From positions 309,022-373,021 of the forward strand of contig CALNVZ010002143.1 in NCBI GenBank assembly GCA_940671915.1: 64,000 nucleotides of DNA. The letters run 5' to 3'. Under the pieces are notes generated by a model, which saw nothing but the letters and a program-made list of their open reading frames with translations, ran no database searches and was not told the origin of the DNA. Made by a program: the position numbers and the translations under genes. Below, piece after piece: positions 12,237 to 23,295 of the stretch; position 1 is the stretch's first letter; the number at the start of each line of letters is the position of its first letter. This DNA comes from Paracentrotus lividus. Lineage: Eukaryota; Echinodermata; Echinoidea; Camarodonta; Echinidae.

Positions 12237-12465
12237 TGGAGGTGGTGTGGTCGAATGGATAGTCGGCGGACTGACGATCAACAAGGTACGCGGTTCTATC
12301 CCGTCCATTCCACTATGTCCTTTGGCAAAGATATTAATCTGCAATTTGCCAGACTTGACCCTAGTAAGGTAATGGGTACCGGTAGAAGAAATTCCTATAA
12401 GGGAGCTATGGCTATAGCCGGGTATAAATTAGCTGCGCCACTGAATAGTTACTAGATTAGTCGGC
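12237..12465 (+). mobile_element. tRNA-derived SINE inside foldback right arm (copy 2)
   Basis: Box A TGGTCGAATGG at 12248-12258 and box B-like GGTTCTATCC at 12292-12301, then GACCCTAGTAAGG and AATGGGTACCGGTAG. Near-identical to 9272-9505. Box B has T where the consensus has a purine, so promoter strength is doubtful. Confidence 0.7.
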
Positions 12466-12732
12466 ATTATAAATGCTTAATATTGATATTATTTAAGGAA
12501 AGGAAGAAAAAAAAAAAAAAGAAAAAAAGAAAGTGTGGTGTGAAAAGAGGAGAGAGAGAGAGAGCGAGAGAGGCAGAGATAGAGAAAGGAGAAAGATAAA
12601 TATTAAAAGAGAAAGGGAAAGAGAAAGCCATTAAGATAAGATCAAGTAGAAATAATTCGAAAAAACTTGCGACACACAGGCGAGACTCACAATGGGCGCC
12701 GCTGATTACAATATCATTGCCGGTGGAAGGGG

Positions 12733-13245
12733 GGGGGGGTAACTGTCCGGGGTAAATGTCCTCGGGGTAATTGTCCTCGGGGGTAATTTTCCTTGGGTAA
12801 TTGTTCGGGGGGTTAATTTTCGGGGTAATTGTCCTGGGGATAATTGTTCCGAGGGTAATTGTCTTCGGGGGTAATTGTCGGGTGTAGTATTGTCCTCGCG
12901 GGTAATGTTTTTTCCTTGGGGTAATTGTCCAGGGAATTGTCAGGTATTGTTCTCGGGGGTAATTGTCCTCTAGCGGGTAATTTGTCTGGGGGGGGTAATT
13001 GTCCGCGGGGTAATTGTCCGGGGGTAATTGTCGCTGGGGGGGGGGGGTAATTGTCTGGGGGGTAATTGTCTCGGGGGTATTGTCCTCGGGGGGTAATTGT
13101 CCGGGGTGTAATTGTCCTCGGGGGCTAATTGTCCTCAGGGGTAATTCTCTCAGGGGTAATTGTCCGGGGGTAATTGTCCACGGGGTAATTGTCCGGGGGT
13201 AGTTGTCCGGGGGGTAATTGTCCGGGGTGTAATTGTCCTGATACG
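12733..13245 (-). repeat. Minisatellite array, right arm of foldback unit 3, ending at the insertion site
   Basis: GGGGTAATTGTCC units continue to the element terminus TCCTGATACG at 13245, directly followed by the target duplication CTCTTTTAC. Confidence 0.9.
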
Positions 13246-13640
13246 CTCTTTTACATCTCTGAACACTTCTCTTTTAGGCTTCGGAAGATCTTTTCTTAGA
13301 AAGTCAAAGTGCTAGAGCTTTTTTGTATAGAGGTTGACTTGACCTCAGATAAAAATTTCATTGCGTGTATAGTATACAGGCCTCCTCAAAACAATGTTGA
13401 CAATTTTCTTAATGATCTTGATTCCTTATTACGGGGGGTAATTGTCCTGATACGCTCTTTTACATCTCTGAACACTTCTCTTTTAGGCTTCGGGAAGATC
13501 TTTTCTTAGAAAGTCAAAGTGCTGAGCTTTTTTGTATAGAGGTTGACTTGACCTCAGATAAAAATTTCATTGCGTGTATAGTATACAGGCCTCCTCAAAA
13601 CAATGTTGACAATTTTCTTAATGATCTTGATTCCTTATTA
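13223..13640 (+). repeat. 209-bp tandem duplication spanning the foldback/CR1 junction
   Basis: The end of the minisatellite, the CTCTTTTAC site and the following endonuclease sequence occur twice in tandem (13223-13431, 13432-13640) with only a few differences, such as a one-base indel. The duplicated segment crosses the insertion junction, so it arose after the insertion or is an assembly error. Confidence 0.9.
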
Positions 13641-15797
13641 ACTACCATTAACACATCTGGAAAATCTGTTTGCATTATGGGAGATTTCAATATAGATATG
13701 TTGTCACAAAATGCCAATACCGTTTCGAAAACATAATCGAGTCCAATGCTTTCAGTACAACGATTGATAAACCTACACGAATAAGTGATCGATCATCAAC
13801 ACTTCTGGATAATATCTTTATCAAAACTAGTAAAGCCTATTCTCAGTCTGGGCTATTCTATAGCGAAATTTCTGATCATCTTCCTGTCTTATGTATATTT
13901 TATGATAAAAACTCAAATGAACGTAGCAGCCGTGATGATATACATAAACGTAGGTTCACTGAAGGCAACATTTCAAGTTTAAAGGATGCTTTCTTTTCAG
14001 AAGACTGGTCTGAAGTGTTGCAGTGTAGTAATGTAGAAAGGGCTTTCAAACTATTTAACACGAAATTCGAATACCATTTTAATAGAATAATCCTTCTTGT
14101 AAAATTGAATAGCAATACTTCTGGCAAACATCCATGGATTACGAAAGGAATATTGCAATCCATTAAAAGACGAAATTTTTTTTATACAAAAGAAGTATTA
14201 GAAAACCCACTAAAGAGCATGTTCACAAATACAAGAAATATCGAAATTTACTCACATCTATCATCAGGTCGTCGCGGAAAATGCACTACTCTAGACAGTT
14301 TGAAAATGTTCAAGGTAAAATGTCCTCAACTTGGAAAATTGTCAAAGACATATTATGTAAACAAAATATGTCTAAAGCTGCTCAAAAATTTATCAATGAA
14401 GGTATTGAGTTAACTTCTGCCGATGACATTGCAAACACATTTAATGATTACTTTGTTAATGTCGGCCCTAACCAGGCGAATAAAATAGATCTTGTTGAAA
14501 TAAATTTTAAGGAATATCTTCAAGAAAAATGTCAGTTTTCTATTTTCCTTAAGCCAACTGATTGTCATGAGATATTGAATATTGTCCACTCTCTTAAAAA
14601 TAGTACGTCCTCTGGGCATGATGAAATAAGTTCAACGCTGCTAAAGCAAATTGTAGGCTCAATCGTAAAACCTCTTTTACATATTTGCAATCTCTCCATG
14701 TCAACAGGCGTATTCCCTTCTGCATTCAAACTAGCTAAGGTGATTCCCATTCATAAAAAAGACAACACCTCCACTATTACTAATTATAGACTAATTTCAA
14801 TATTGCCTAGTTCCTCAAAAATATTAGAGAGGATTGTATATAACCGCTTGATTAGCTTTCTTGACAAGAACAAACTACTCAATCCAAGCCAGTTTGGTTT
14901 TCGTAGGTCGCACTTGACTGACCTTGCATTATTACAATTCTATGACCATATATCCAGTGCACTCGCTGATCGTGAGCATGTCATTGGTGTGTTTATGGAT
15001 CTAAGCAAGGCTTTTGATACCCTTGACCACTAAATACTTCTTCATAAACTCTCTCATTATGGTGTGAGAGGCATTGCTTTAGATTGGTTTAAGAGCTATC
15101 TCTCTGACAGGAGACAATACACATGTTATAATTTTTCTAACTCTGATATATCATTCTTGAAGTGTGGCGTGCCTCAAGGTTCTATATTAGGCCCATTGCT
15201 ATTTCTCATTTATGTTAATGATATTTGTAATGTATCGAAAGAGTTGAACTATATACTTTTTGCTGATGATACAAGTGTTTTCCAATCTCATCGTGATATA
15301 CATATGCTTTTGGACACCATTAACATGGAGCGACCAAAACTAGCTAAATGGTTTTGGAGTGACATCTTAGCTCTCAATGTTTCTTAAACGAATTATATTC
15401 ATTTCAAGGGAAGGAAGTCATCTGATAACCTGAATGTCAGTGTGAAACTTGATAATGTATTTTTAGAAAAGAAAACATCTAAAAAATTTCATGGAATTCA
15501 TATTAATGATCAACTTACCTGGAATGACCATTTGAAGCACATAAGTAAGCCTATTTCTAGAAATATTGGCATATTGTATAGAGTGAAATATCTTGTATCT
15601 AATAAGATATTATTTATGTTGTACAATACTCTTATTTTACCTTATATTTCATATTGTAATATCATCTGGGCGACATCCAAAAGTGTCACAGTTGCAATTA
15701 TGTTATTACAAAAGAAAGCCGTTCGTATATGTGCCGGTGCAGGTTATCGTGATCACACACGCCCTCTGTTTATTGAGCTCAAGTGCCTAACTGTTAA
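13246..15797 (+). pseudogene. CR1-like ORF2: rest of endonuclease and reverse transcriptase (segment 2)
   Basis: Encodes the rest of the endonuclease (CIVYRPPQNN; IMGDFNIDM; EISDHLPVL) and the RT. RT motifs include KVIPIHKKDN, YRLISILPSSSKILERIV, FGFRRSHLTDLALLQ, FMDLSKAFDTLDH, GVPQGSILGPLLFLIYVNDI and the catalytic FADD (near 15260), followed by the post-RT region (LTWNDHLKHISK, LPYISYCNIIW, LLQKKAVRIC). Lesions are few: a stop at about 13317 region (KIFS*), a frameshift near 13735, another near 14250, and stops at 15031-15033 and 15385-15387, each a single step from a coding codon. Translation of the duplicated 13223-13640 repeats the YRPP segment. It ends at a TTAA where another element is inserted. 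Confidence 0.9.
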
Positions 15798-16833
15798 CTT
15801 TTTATGCGCCACTTGAAAACCCGGCCTGTGCCACATTATTTCAGGGACACGCATTTAAGGCCAATCTTTATAGAGTCTGCTGAATCAAGTTGCTATAACT
15901 TTTTACTGCTTGAACCTAACAAAAAATATTGTGTAGCAAAGTTGTGGAGTATAAAATTTCTGTTTTGATGATGCCACACTCGTGGCATTATTTATTATCA
16001 TTTGTATAATAAATATTAATATATATTGTTTGATTTTTTTTATATTTATGACAACTTTTTATTCCTAAAAAATGTCTTATTTACCAATGAGGACATACTT
16101 TTAAACCAAATGCATTATCAAGGTGAACTGCTAAGCTTTTTTGGTATATCATACTCTCATACTAAGACTAAAATACTAAGGTTATAATTTATTGAAGAAA
16201 AAAAAGTTCAGAGGAAAAGAAAGATCAACGTGTCCCTCTCAGCCACTCTTGGCAACGGGGTAATCCCTCCCATTGATTCCCCCAGCCCTGTAGGCCACTC
16301 TTGACAATGAGGTAATCTCCCCCATAGAAATGTTCCTCCCTGGTCACCTAACCTTGACAATGGGGTGATTTCCTCATTGAAACTACCCTGGTCCTGGTCA
16401 TTGTCGATATCCGGCTTAGTGGGAAGTGAAAGGGAACATCAGAGGAATACATCTCTTTCTTCTTTTGTTGCAAAAAATCAACCTTTGAAATGAAGAACTT
16501 TATTGATTTTTGTTCTTTCCACAGTGTATGTATACAAGTACACTTTACTGTAATATCAGATGTAAAAGTATATGAGGACTTATAACAAGAGAAAAAAATA
16601 AAACATCCACCGAAAACGCTAAATACGCTGTTATTTTAAATGTAACACTATGATGAAAAGCAGTTTATCTATAAGTGTGAGTTGTATACAATGCAAACAA
16701 TACAGAGCGCGAATAACTGCTGCCCACTACGAGCGGTAATATGAATGTCCAATTGACTCGTGTACTATCGTGCAAAATTGCATTCACGGCACCCCTACGT
16801 ACGTGCAATTCTGCACCCATGGAACACAAAGAG
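15798..16833. mobile_element. piggyBac-like non-autonomous element with TTAA target duplication
   Basis: Flanked by TTAA at 15794-15797 and 16834-16837. The ends are imperfect inverted repeats: left CTTTTTATGCGCCA, right (reverse complement) CTCTTTGTGTTCCA, consistent with piggyBac-type CCYT-like termini. Removing 1036 bp plus one TTAA restores the CR1-like frame TVN-DIHFLQTSLF. No transposase is encoded. The interior carries a family F repeat at 16200-16560. Confidence 0.7.
16200..16560 (+). repeat. Family F dispersed repeat, copy 1
   Basis: Contains three ~55-bp sub-units of the form GACAATGGGGTAATCTCCCC, then CCGGCTTAGTGGGAAGTGAA and GGGAACATCAGAGG. Lies inside the TTAA-flanked element. 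Six further copies occur in this window. Confidence 0.75.
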
Positions 16834-17122
16834 TTAATGATATTCATTTTCTCCAAACTTCCCTGTTTATGTATCGATTTAACAATAATTTGTTACCGGC
16901 CTCTTTTGCTTCAATGTTTTACCTAAACAATGCCTTCCATTCCTATCCCACAAGACAATGTACCAATATATATTTATTGAACCCTCGTGCACAGTTAGCC
17001 CATAAGTTTATTAGACATAATGGCCCGGATGTTTGGAATTCTTTATCTAATGACACTCGAAATCTATTGACTGTGCATTCTTTTAAAAAGGCGGTTAAGC
17101 ACCTGCTTGTCTCAAAAATGTA
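16834..17122 (+). pseudogene. CR1-like ORF2 C-terminus (segment 3)
   Basis: About 95 codons in the frame that continues segment 2: DIHFLQTSLFMYRFNNNLLP, then NIYLLNPRAQLAHKFIRHNG and PDVWNSLSNDTRNLLTVHSF, ending KHLLVSKM and a TAA. The PxVWNSLP-like block followed by SFKK(A/H)(V/L)K is the characteristic C-terminus of CR1/L2/Jockey-type polymerases. This part is intact. Confidence 0.85.
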
Positions 17123-17494
17123 ATTGCTGTGATACATGGCTACAGTTGGTTTTGTTGTTGATTCTTTTTCTTTTGTTTTTACCAATAAGATGATTTTTCA
17201 TATTTAAAAAAAGTAAATTTGGAGGCTGAAATGACAGGGCTATTCTAATGTTCTCTACACACTCTCTTCTATCTCTTTATCTATCTCTCTTTTCCTTAAT
17301 TGCATTTAATTTACTTGTTTAGTTTAGTTGTTTGTTTGTTTTAGTTAGTAGACTAGTGTTTTGTAATCACTTAAATAAACATTATTGGATTGTAAGGTGT
17401 AGCAATGACTCAAGCATTATGCTTATATTGTCACACCTCTGTATGTTCTAAGATTGATGATTGAAAAATGTATTATCATTGTAATCTCCTTGTA
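17123..17494 (+). other. CR1-like 3' UTR, first part
   Basis: Non-coding sequence between the ORF2 stop and the mariner insertion at TA 17493-17494. The remainder of the 3' UTR with its AAAT-repeat tail is at 41613-41698. Confidence 0.65.
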
Positions 17495-17972
17495 CAGTGC
17501 GTCCCAGAAAAAAGTATACCCAACTTTGAGGGTCTCGTATTAGAAATTCATAAATTATGTGACCTTATTTTTCATTTTGTATTAAAGAGTGACTCATGTT
17601 CTGTTCGATGATACCAAATTTATGTCAATGCTGTCATGAATGACTGAGTACTTGAACTTTGAAAAAACAATCCATCGAAAGTGCTTTGTACCAAGTTTTT
17701 CGGAAGTAAACTTTTCATTTCAATAATCCTTATGTTTCTGTTTTAGCCTGAAAATGATGCAAAGTGGATGAAAGTTCAAATAAATGTTTGTATTATTTTA
17801 TAAATCACACATATATGTCAAATGTAGCTCAAGGGAATTGACCAAAAATGTTAATTATATTAATGGGATATTGTAAATGAAATCCTGGCTTCCTCATCGT
17901 TCATTCATTGTGTGAGGTAAGCCTTCCTGAGTTATTCACAAGGGATAAAGGGTTGCTTGGGATGCTATCTTA

Positions 17973-18250
17973 GGCGAGGGATCAAAAATATCGATACCAT
18001 GCCCGCCGCGGCCTCCCCCACTTTCGCGTCCGGGCCGCGTTTTCGGATTATCCCCGGCAGGCGGCGGCCGGTCGTTGGCTAGCGGAGTGCAAATGGATAT
18101 GCGCTGGCCGCGGCCTGCCGCTCAGAGTCTGGTTTCAGTAAAAATTGTCTTAATGACGTCGGTAGGCCGCGGCCGGTAGGCAAAGCAGCCTCCCCCGGCC
18201 AGCCGCTCGCAATTATAATGGAGTATAATGGAGTATGGCGCTCTTCAAGC
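17973..18250. repeat. Left terminal and subterminal region of the giant element
   Basis: GC-rich (CCGCGGCC, GGCGGCGGCCGG) within AT-rich surroundings. The corresponding right end is 40335-40580; homologous ends of the small copy are 54218-54500 and 57180-57369. Confidence 0.8.
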
Positions 18251-18870
18251 TGATGTAGATTTAGTGAGCTGTTTAATCTCTTGACCTTCTTTGGGTTCGA
18301 GGGTGAGGGGCAAGAATACATTATTAGCCGTGCATATTATCATCTTTTCCTCGAATATCTAGTATATAGTGCCCAAAACTTAAAATCATATTTTTATATA
18401 ATTCGAAACTTGTTCCATTCATTTTTATACAATTTTAAAATAAATAGCGATGCCAAATATTCCCAAACATTTTTTCCCCTTTAAATTGTGTGGATGTTAT
18501 TTTAATTGGGGCTTCATTATTCTTGTAATGATGGCCTTGATTGTTGTTTTGTTTTGTCTGTTTATTGTCTGATTGTACTGTGTGATTGTGTATTTGGGAG
18601 TCTTGCCAAAACAATTGTTTGCAGCAGGGGCGGCGATTTCATGTTACGAGTGGGGGGGGGGGGGGCAAAACCCCGGAATGGAAACTGTTTTTCACTCGAA
18701 AGGAATAAAGCATAATTGGATACTCCCAAATTGTAGCATGACCTACTTCGCTCATTATGCAGAAACTAAAGACAATTTTAAGAAATATTAGTTTGGCAGA
18801 AATAAAAAATATTCCACGAATAAATATGGGTAAGAAGAAGAAAGAGTACCAGGTTAAATCATTGCATTGT
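18251..18870. other. Internal sequence of giant element with G-run MITE end
   Basis: 18251-18480 is homologous to 54500-54690 of the small copy (GCTGATGTAGATTTAGTG; TCGAATATCTAGTA). At 18627 GGGGCGGCGATTTCATG with a run of 12 G begins another repeat whose inverted form occurs near 43820. Confidence 0.5.
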
Positions 18871-19535
18871 TACTTGTTTGCGAACGCGAAGCGAAAGCCG
18901 AAAATTTTGGTTTACAATAACATTAATCATCGTAGTCACTAATATTTACTACCCTTAAAGAAAATACAGGTGCGAATCGCACGGAGAGTGAATATCCCAT
19001 TAATTATGGGTTATGAAATATATATGTTTGTAATACCTTTCTAAATATGATCATTGGTACGAGCGCGAAGCACTATGCGGAAATTTGGCTTCATAGGGAC
19101 AAGAAAAGAAAGAATTTATAAAAAATAAAATTGTTATTTTCATGGCATCTATCTTTTGGACTGATTGGCAAATACAAAATCTATCCAAAATGCTAGGAAA
19201 TAAAAATGTTACTAGCCTTAAAAAATGGAGGGGTGATGATTTTTTTTTCTGGGGGGATCGTCCCCCAGAAAAGCTGTCCAAATGATAAATGATGGAAATC
19301 ATGAACATAATTTTCCGATCGCGCTTCGCGTTCGTATGTTATAAGAATGATAATATTATTCAGAGAGGGATTACAATCATATACATGTAGATATTTATAA
19401 AGCATATTAGTATGATTTTCACTCGCGCTTTGCACCGTTGTATTTTCTTTAAGGGTAGTTATTATCAGCTAGTAAATACAATGATAAATGTTATTATAAA
19501 AGCAAAATTTTCGGCTCGCGCTTCACGCTCGCAAA
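18871..19535. mobile_element. Foldback repeat with 'TTCGGCTCGCGCTTC' arms
   Basis: About 90 bp at 18875-18970 (GCGAACGCGAAGCGAAAGCC, then ACTACCCTTAAAGAAAATAC) recur inverted at 19441-19535. Related GGCTCGCGCTTCGCGCTCGC sequences occur at 43701-43720 and near 39982. No coding. Confidence 0.55.
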
Positions 19536-19564
19536 CAAATGACAATGGAACGTCTTAACGTAAT

Positions 19565-20075
19565 AAATCGTAAATCATCCCAAGGGTGGCTAGGGTTGCA
19601 TCATTGTCGGCGAATTTCAGGAAATCATGAGGGATGGGCGATGATTATCCATCCATAATAAGTTATTCTTTCAGCCACCATTGACAATGTGTTAATATCT
19701 CCCATGACTCCCACCCCACCCCTTCCCCGAAAGATCAGCTACCCTTGACAATGGGTTGATCTCTCCATTGAATTTTCCTGGCCTGGTCATTACCAACGTC
19801 CGGCTTAGCGGGGAATGAAAAGGAACATCAAAGGGGTGTTTGTTGTTTGTTTTTTCTCTCTTTAGTTGCCATAAGTCATCCTTGGTATTTGGAAATAAAA
19901 TAACTTAATTGAAATTTTTAATAAACTTTACTGTTATAACATATATCATGACACTAAATCATATTCGCAACATTTTCTTAAGGGTTAATCAAATAGAGTC
20001 ACGTTATGTTTACGTTAAGTTACTTTGTATTTAGCCTACTCTATGACAATGCATGAACTGTCCCGTTTTCAGATC
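19565..20075 (+). repeat. Family F dispersed repeat, copy 2
   Basis: Sub-units TTGACAATGGGTTGATCTCTC and variants, then AACGTCCGGCTTAGCGGGGA, GCCATAAGTCATCC and a less conserved 3' region (AGGGTTAATCAAATAGAGTC). Confidence 0.75.
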
Positions 20076-20097
20076 ACTCGAATAAAGAAGCGCTACA

Positions 20098-20554
20098 ACC
20101 CACTTGCCCGCTTGCCCGGGGCAAGTGAAAACCACAGGCGGGCAAGCAAAGTTCAGAGCCACTTGCCCAATCGAGCAAGCGATGATTTGAGTACAAGATG
20201 TATATTCAATATTTTACCTCAAAAACACAATAAAATATATGTTTATAAACACGAATCAGACAAAAGTATTACACAACGGTATGTGATTCATCATATCAAA
20301 ATGAGACACAAATCGCTGAGCAAACTCAGCAAAGGATCAAGGAAATCGATAATATGATATAGAATGTCAAATTTGGAGGGTAGTATATTTTGATGCTCAT
20401 TTCTGCTTTGGAAAAAAGTGGGCAAAAACGAGATGGGGAAAGTTCTAAAAAATAAATTCTTTTGCTGATAAAAACAAAAAAAAAATGTCGGCAAGTGGTT
20501 TTTTCTCTTGGGCAAGCAAAACAAAATATCACTTGCCCAATAGGGCAAGTGGAA
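20098..20554. mobile_element. Small MITE-like element with CACTTGCCC motifs
   Basis: CCACTTGCCC/GGGCAAGTGG motifs cluster at 20098-20190 and 20488-20554 in both orientations, giving short inverted ends and internal repeats. No coding. Confidence 0.4.
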
Positions 20555-20887
20555 AATAAAATTTTTGTAGAGGCTTGTCAGCTCGCAATTGTTTATATTT
20601 GTCTTGCTACACAAAATTATGCATGATGTTTATGAGGATTATTACCCTATAGGCATACATGTTAACATTCAGTATGATTCACATAGAGAAAGCGAGAGAA
20701 AGACAAAGGGAGTTGGTCCTCTAGCAAGTAACCTACGTGCAATCGTGGCCCACATACTGTACTTCTTCTTCCCCCCATTAGGTTTACATAATCTCTACAA
20801 TAATACCCATTATCATGTCCATATGCACATGGCAGCCTTGCTGTAGAATTGAATATATTTACAACATCAAACTTAGCTACACAAGAC
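20555..20887. other. Unassigned internal sequence of giant element
   Basis: No gene or repeat recognised; weak frames only. Confidence 0.4.
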
Positions 20888-21052
20888 ATTGGCGGATACA
20901 GGATTTCACGATAGGGGGTGCCAGGCCCGATGGGCGGGGGGGCGGGGGGGTTGCTGCCGAAATTTTCTGATTTTAACATGTACCGTCATTGAGCGGCTTC
21001 CAAATTATAGGGGGCGCGTATCCTGCGCCCCCGGCGGGATACGCCACTGCAA
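20888..21052. mobile_element. Short hAT-like MITE
   Basis: Ends ATTGGCGGATACAGG and (inverted) CAGTGGCGTATCCCGC, typical of hAT-type non-autonomous elements. About 165 bp and G-rich internally. Flush target duplication is not clear. Confidence 0.5.
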
Positions 21053-21258
21053 GACAAATAAATTAATCGACACTAATCAGTAATAAAGAGGAATAGCATG
21101 CAAACGATCTTGGTTGGTGCAAAAGCTTTTAAACTAGGCCTATACTGTTTGTTCTGGTTTTGCATATTTTCAAAATTTTACTTTTTCTCATTCTATTATA
21201 TTCTATCTTTTTTATTTTATTTTTTTAACACGCTACTTTTAAAAACGGAAAATGAAAT

Positions 21259-22266
21259 ATAGGGTAGATGTAGGGAATACCGGCCACTTTGCTTAATTAA
21301 TTATAATTATAATTAATTTGCTTAATTAGCACATGAAAACAATAAAATCACAAAAGAAAAAGATTCTCATTGCTTAGCTACATCATTCAACTTTATTTTC
21401 CAAAAAAATTGAGGTAATCAAATATTTGTTGAGGCAGTTATATGCAAATAATGACGTCATCGTAAATTGTCCGGCATTCCCTACAGTGTAGGAAATACCG
21501 GACAGTATGTTTTTACCCTTTTTTTGTATAAAGATCTGTCTGGAAGCACTGATTTGAATGTAAACCATCAACTTAACATGTTTGTATTGATTTTTTATAA
21601 CATTATTCATTTTTAGAAGATAATATGCATTTTACTACAAAATTTCAAAACAGTCAGAATAACTTTATATCTCAAGTAGATCATGACATATCACAATAAT
21701 AATAAAGAGAAATAGACATTTCAAAATTGTCAAACAATTTAATAAATAAATATAATACATTATATATGCAACTTACTATTTGATCTACATGCTTAGCAAC
21801 TCAACCCGGAAGTAAAACAAACAACCGTCAATGTGGTGTCCGGTATTCCCTACACAAAAAAATGACTGACTAGCACTTTTCAACACACTACCACCCCAAT
21901 ACACAGGCTTTGTACAGTGCAAACACTCCATACACGTTTGGCCCACCCTCCACACATGTCCATAATGCATGAAAGAGAGGTCATGCCCAAATTCTATTTT
22001 TATACCATCACATTCTCTAAAATGTCAATTTTTACATCAGGCCATTTTTCAGGCTGCAAATTTTCCTACCTTGACAGATTGTGGTAGTTTTCTCGGAGAT
22101 TTCTCACTTGCTGTTGTCGAATACAGCATTCAACCTTCCCAGACAGACCACCTGACCAATAGATGCCGGTATTTCAACTCAGTTGATCTAATGTTGGCAG
22201 CTAGGGCTGGACATGTGGTGACCGTCCGATATTCCCTACTGTCCGGTATTCCCTACATCTACCCTA
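21259..22266. mobile_element. 1.0-kb TIR element with repeated GTAGGGAATACCGG motif
   Basis: Inverted ends TAGGGTAGATGTAGGGAATA at 21259 and 22266. The motif GTAGGGAATACCGG(A/C)C recurs at 21269, as a head-to-head pair at 21470-21502, at 21838 and twice at 22222-22256. This is the arrangement expected of transposase-binding sites. No transposase frame. A related terminus occurs at 62495. Confidence 0.65.
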
Positions 22267-22296
22267 CAAATGATCAGCTAGCAGATATGGCTAAAA

Positions 22297-23295
22297 TACT
22301 GTCCGTCATAAAGGTGGAATATTTTTTTGCCGCCATAGAGACATGATTTTGCTCTGACTTTAATTTCTTGAATATGTTTGTCCCTGCTTTTACTTTTTGG
22401 GACTCTGGCTATATCTTGGACATTTTCCCAACCCTTCACATGGACCTTTTTCCAAAAAAGTCTTGTCAACCCCCGCAGGGCCAATGTTTGTCATTTTTTC
22501 TCTTTTTGGGGCCATTTTTGTTTTCCCGGCCGATCAAGCCCCCTCAGTCTTACCCCCAGGAAAAGCGACTGATGTGTACTGTTTTATATTGTTCTTTAAG
22601 TTAAATCTATATTTCTGGGGACAGGCTAAGGTCTCTTGTGTAGGGGAGGGGTTGAAGCTAGAAAACGAGATTGGTGAAAATTCGGAATATTTTATTCCAT
22701 CTTTATGCTGAAAACAAAAGAAATGAAAAACCACCTTTAACCCTTAAATATCATCATTTTCCCCTTAAATTTTGTTTAGCCTTGATGACAAGGCTGTAAA
22801 TAGTCATTATTGATAATATTTTATTTTGAATTATGTTTGGTTGAGATTTTACAATACAATTTAGGGAAGATAGAAATTTCCATGGTGTAAAAATGAATAA
22901 AATGAATGTTAAACCCCAATCAAAATAAATTTGACCCCTCCCCTAGACACAAAAGAGTCGAGCCTGTAACCATTAAACTAGGTTTAAGTTAAAGAACAAT
23001 AACAAATCTCCACCTCAGACGTGTTTCCTTGGGGTAGGACTGAGGGGGCCTTGGTGGGTCGCGTGAACAAAAGAGGGCCCCAAAATTAAGAAAAAATGAC
23101 GAAAATGGCCATCTTCTGGGGGTGACAAACTTTTTTGAAGAAAAATCCCCGGGAAGGGTTGAGGGAACGTCCAAGATATACCCAGGATCCCAGAGAGCGA
23201 AAGCGGTGACAAACACAAGCAAGAAATCAATAACGGAGCAACATAATGTCGCTTGAGCAAGAAAAAAATATTCCACCTTTATGACGAACAGTGTA
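22297..23295. mobile_element. Long-TIR DNA element, family B copy 2
   Basis: Left end TACTGTCCGTCATAAAGGTG, right end the inverted ACACTGTTCGTCATAAAGGTG, both next to TA. Arms are mirrored over several hundred bases. Best-preserved copy of the family and non-coding. It starts 30 bp after the 21259-22266 element ends. Confidence 0.8.

Larger units (their letters stand above)
6935..13245. mobile_element. TU-like foldback element (or duplicated copies) with minisatellite arms, inserted in CR1-like ORF2
   Basis: The insertion is flanked by the 9-bp direct repeat CTCTTTTAC (6926-6934 and 13246-13254). Its ends are inverted: GGTTCTAGGACAATTACC on the left, and CGTATCAGGACAATTAC as the reverse complement of the right end. 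The outer arm is a tandem array (GGACAATTACCCC with variable C count) reading + on the left and inverted on the right. The inner arm has GGCGCCCATTGTGGGTCTCG, then a polypyrimidine tract, also inverted on the right. Tandem-repeat outer plus unique inner arms match the modular plan of sea-urchin TU and Drosophila FB elements. Two and a half units are present (6935-8148, 8449-10408, 10864-13245), with an N gap between the last two. The biological copy number may be one. Confidence 0.8.

Noticed and set aside
6941..13245. CRISPR-like array
   Set aside because: Direct repeats have no unique spacers; the DNA is eukaryotic and arrays are minisatellites paired as inverted arms.
22278..23276. Short frames shared between family B copies
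   Set aside because: Both strands of both arms give similar peptides because the arms are inverted repeats; frames are not conserved between copies.
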